Shown: positions 32,400 through 32,691 of the stretch, one piece after another
Layout: every line of letters begins with the position of its first letter
Numbering within the stretch: the first letter of the stretch is position 1
Source: Betaproteobacteria bacterium
Lineage (GTDB): Bacteria > Pseudomonadota > Gammaproteobacteria > Burkholderiales > JACQAP01
Length of the DNA: 32,691 nt
NCBI GenBank assembly: GCA_025351455.1
Contig: JANXVW010000151.1
Span: 1 to 32,691 of the forward strand
Reading direction: 5' to 3'
Notes under the pieces: model-generated
The model's database searches: none
What the model saw: only the letters and a program-made list of their open reading frames with translations
What the model was told of the DNA's origin: nothing
Made by a program: the position numbers and the translations under genes

Positions 32400-32691
32400 T
32401 CAGGAAAAGACGGGGAAGGTCTCGAATTTGCCGGACAGTAGCTGTTCGGCATCCTTACAGCCGAGCCAGCCGTCGATCACGCTGGCATAGACGCGACGAA
32501 AATCCGTGGTGTAGACCAGGTTGTCACCTTCATCGAGCTTGGTAAGACTTGGGGCCTGTCCGTAGTGGCCGCCCTTGACCGGCTTGCCAATGACGTACAT
32601 GTGGTTGGCCGTGCCGTGGTCAGTGCCGAGGCTGGTGTTTTCCGGGACGCGGCGACCGAACTCGGAGAACACGAGCACGGTGACATCGTCG
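32400..32691 (-). CDS. DUF1501 family protein, C-terminal fragment (5' part beyond the window)
   Basis: The frame is open to the window edge and gives the last 96 residues. LVFSEFGRRVPENTSLGTDHGTANHMYVIG followed by GGHYGQAPSL and TDFRRVYASVIDGWLG is the conserved DUF1501 ending, a family of Tat-exported proteins related to the sulfatase/alkaline-phosphatase fold with unknown substrate. In many genomes DUF1501 is paired with a DUF1800 gene, which would lie outside this window. It reads in the same direction as the STAS operon but is separated from it by about 200 bases. Confidence 0.9.
   Translation of the reverse strand, partial: DDVTVLVFSEFGRRVPENTSLGTDHGTANHMYVIGKPVKGGHYGQAPSLTKLDEGDNLVYTTDFRRVYASVIDGWLGCKDAEQLLSGKFETFPVFS

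Overview
The window is GC-rich, densely coding chromosomal DNA. It most likely comes from a betaproteobacterium, from the Burkholderiales/Nitrosomonadales side. This is judged from conserved gene neighbourhoods: corB-ccsA(ypjD)-ffh, rpsP-rimM-trmD-rplS, ogt-xerD-plsY-tsaD and rpsU-yqeY-dnaG-rpoD followed by a CAT-anticodon tRNA. No database search was possible, so the taxonomy is an inference. I see no CRISPR array, insertion sequence, prophage or plasmid function.

Bases 1 to about 17,100 are largely housekeeping. A CNNM/CBS membrane protein (cut by the window edge) and a CcsA-like cytochrome assembly protein run leftward, divergent from ffh (SRP GTPase). A secreted alpha/beta hydrolase follows, then the rpsP-rimM-trmD-rplS ribosome/tRNA-modification operon with a clear promoter and a strong terminator. 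A leftward PilZ (c-di-GMP) protein, ogt, xerD and plsY come next, then leftward tsaD. The macromolecular-synthesis operon rpsU-yqeY-dnaG-rpoD ends in a series of hairpins and an intrinsic terminator. It is followed by a tRNA (CAT, probably tRNA-Ile2) and a leftward fused PabB-PabC folate gene whose reading frame ends inside the tRNA on the opposite strand.

Bases 17,100 to 27,000 are more accessory. They hold a small acidic unknown protein and an exported arylsulfatase-B-like protein that has lost the catalytic Cys and two active-site His positions. A tightly packed rightward cluster of five genes follows: an unknown membrane/coiled-coil protein, a MoxR AAA+ ATPase, a DUF58 protein, a BatA-like VWA membrane protein and a large protein with two VWA domains. 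Most of its junctions are 4-base start/stop overlaps, so the products probably work together as a MoxR/VWA chaperone-like machine at the inner membrane.

Bases 27,000 to 32,200 carry the parts of an RsbU/RsbV/RsbW-type partner-switching circuit around an envelope pair. The parts are an RsbW-like HATPase, a rightward FecR-domain protein plus OmpA-like lipoprotein, and a leftward run of STAS protein, metallo-beta-lactamase-fold protein and CHASE2-SpoIIE phosphatase. No sigma factor lies next to it, so its output is unknown. This module, the altered sulfatase and the double-VWA cluster are the parts most worth a second look. The window ends in a truncated DUF1501 gene.
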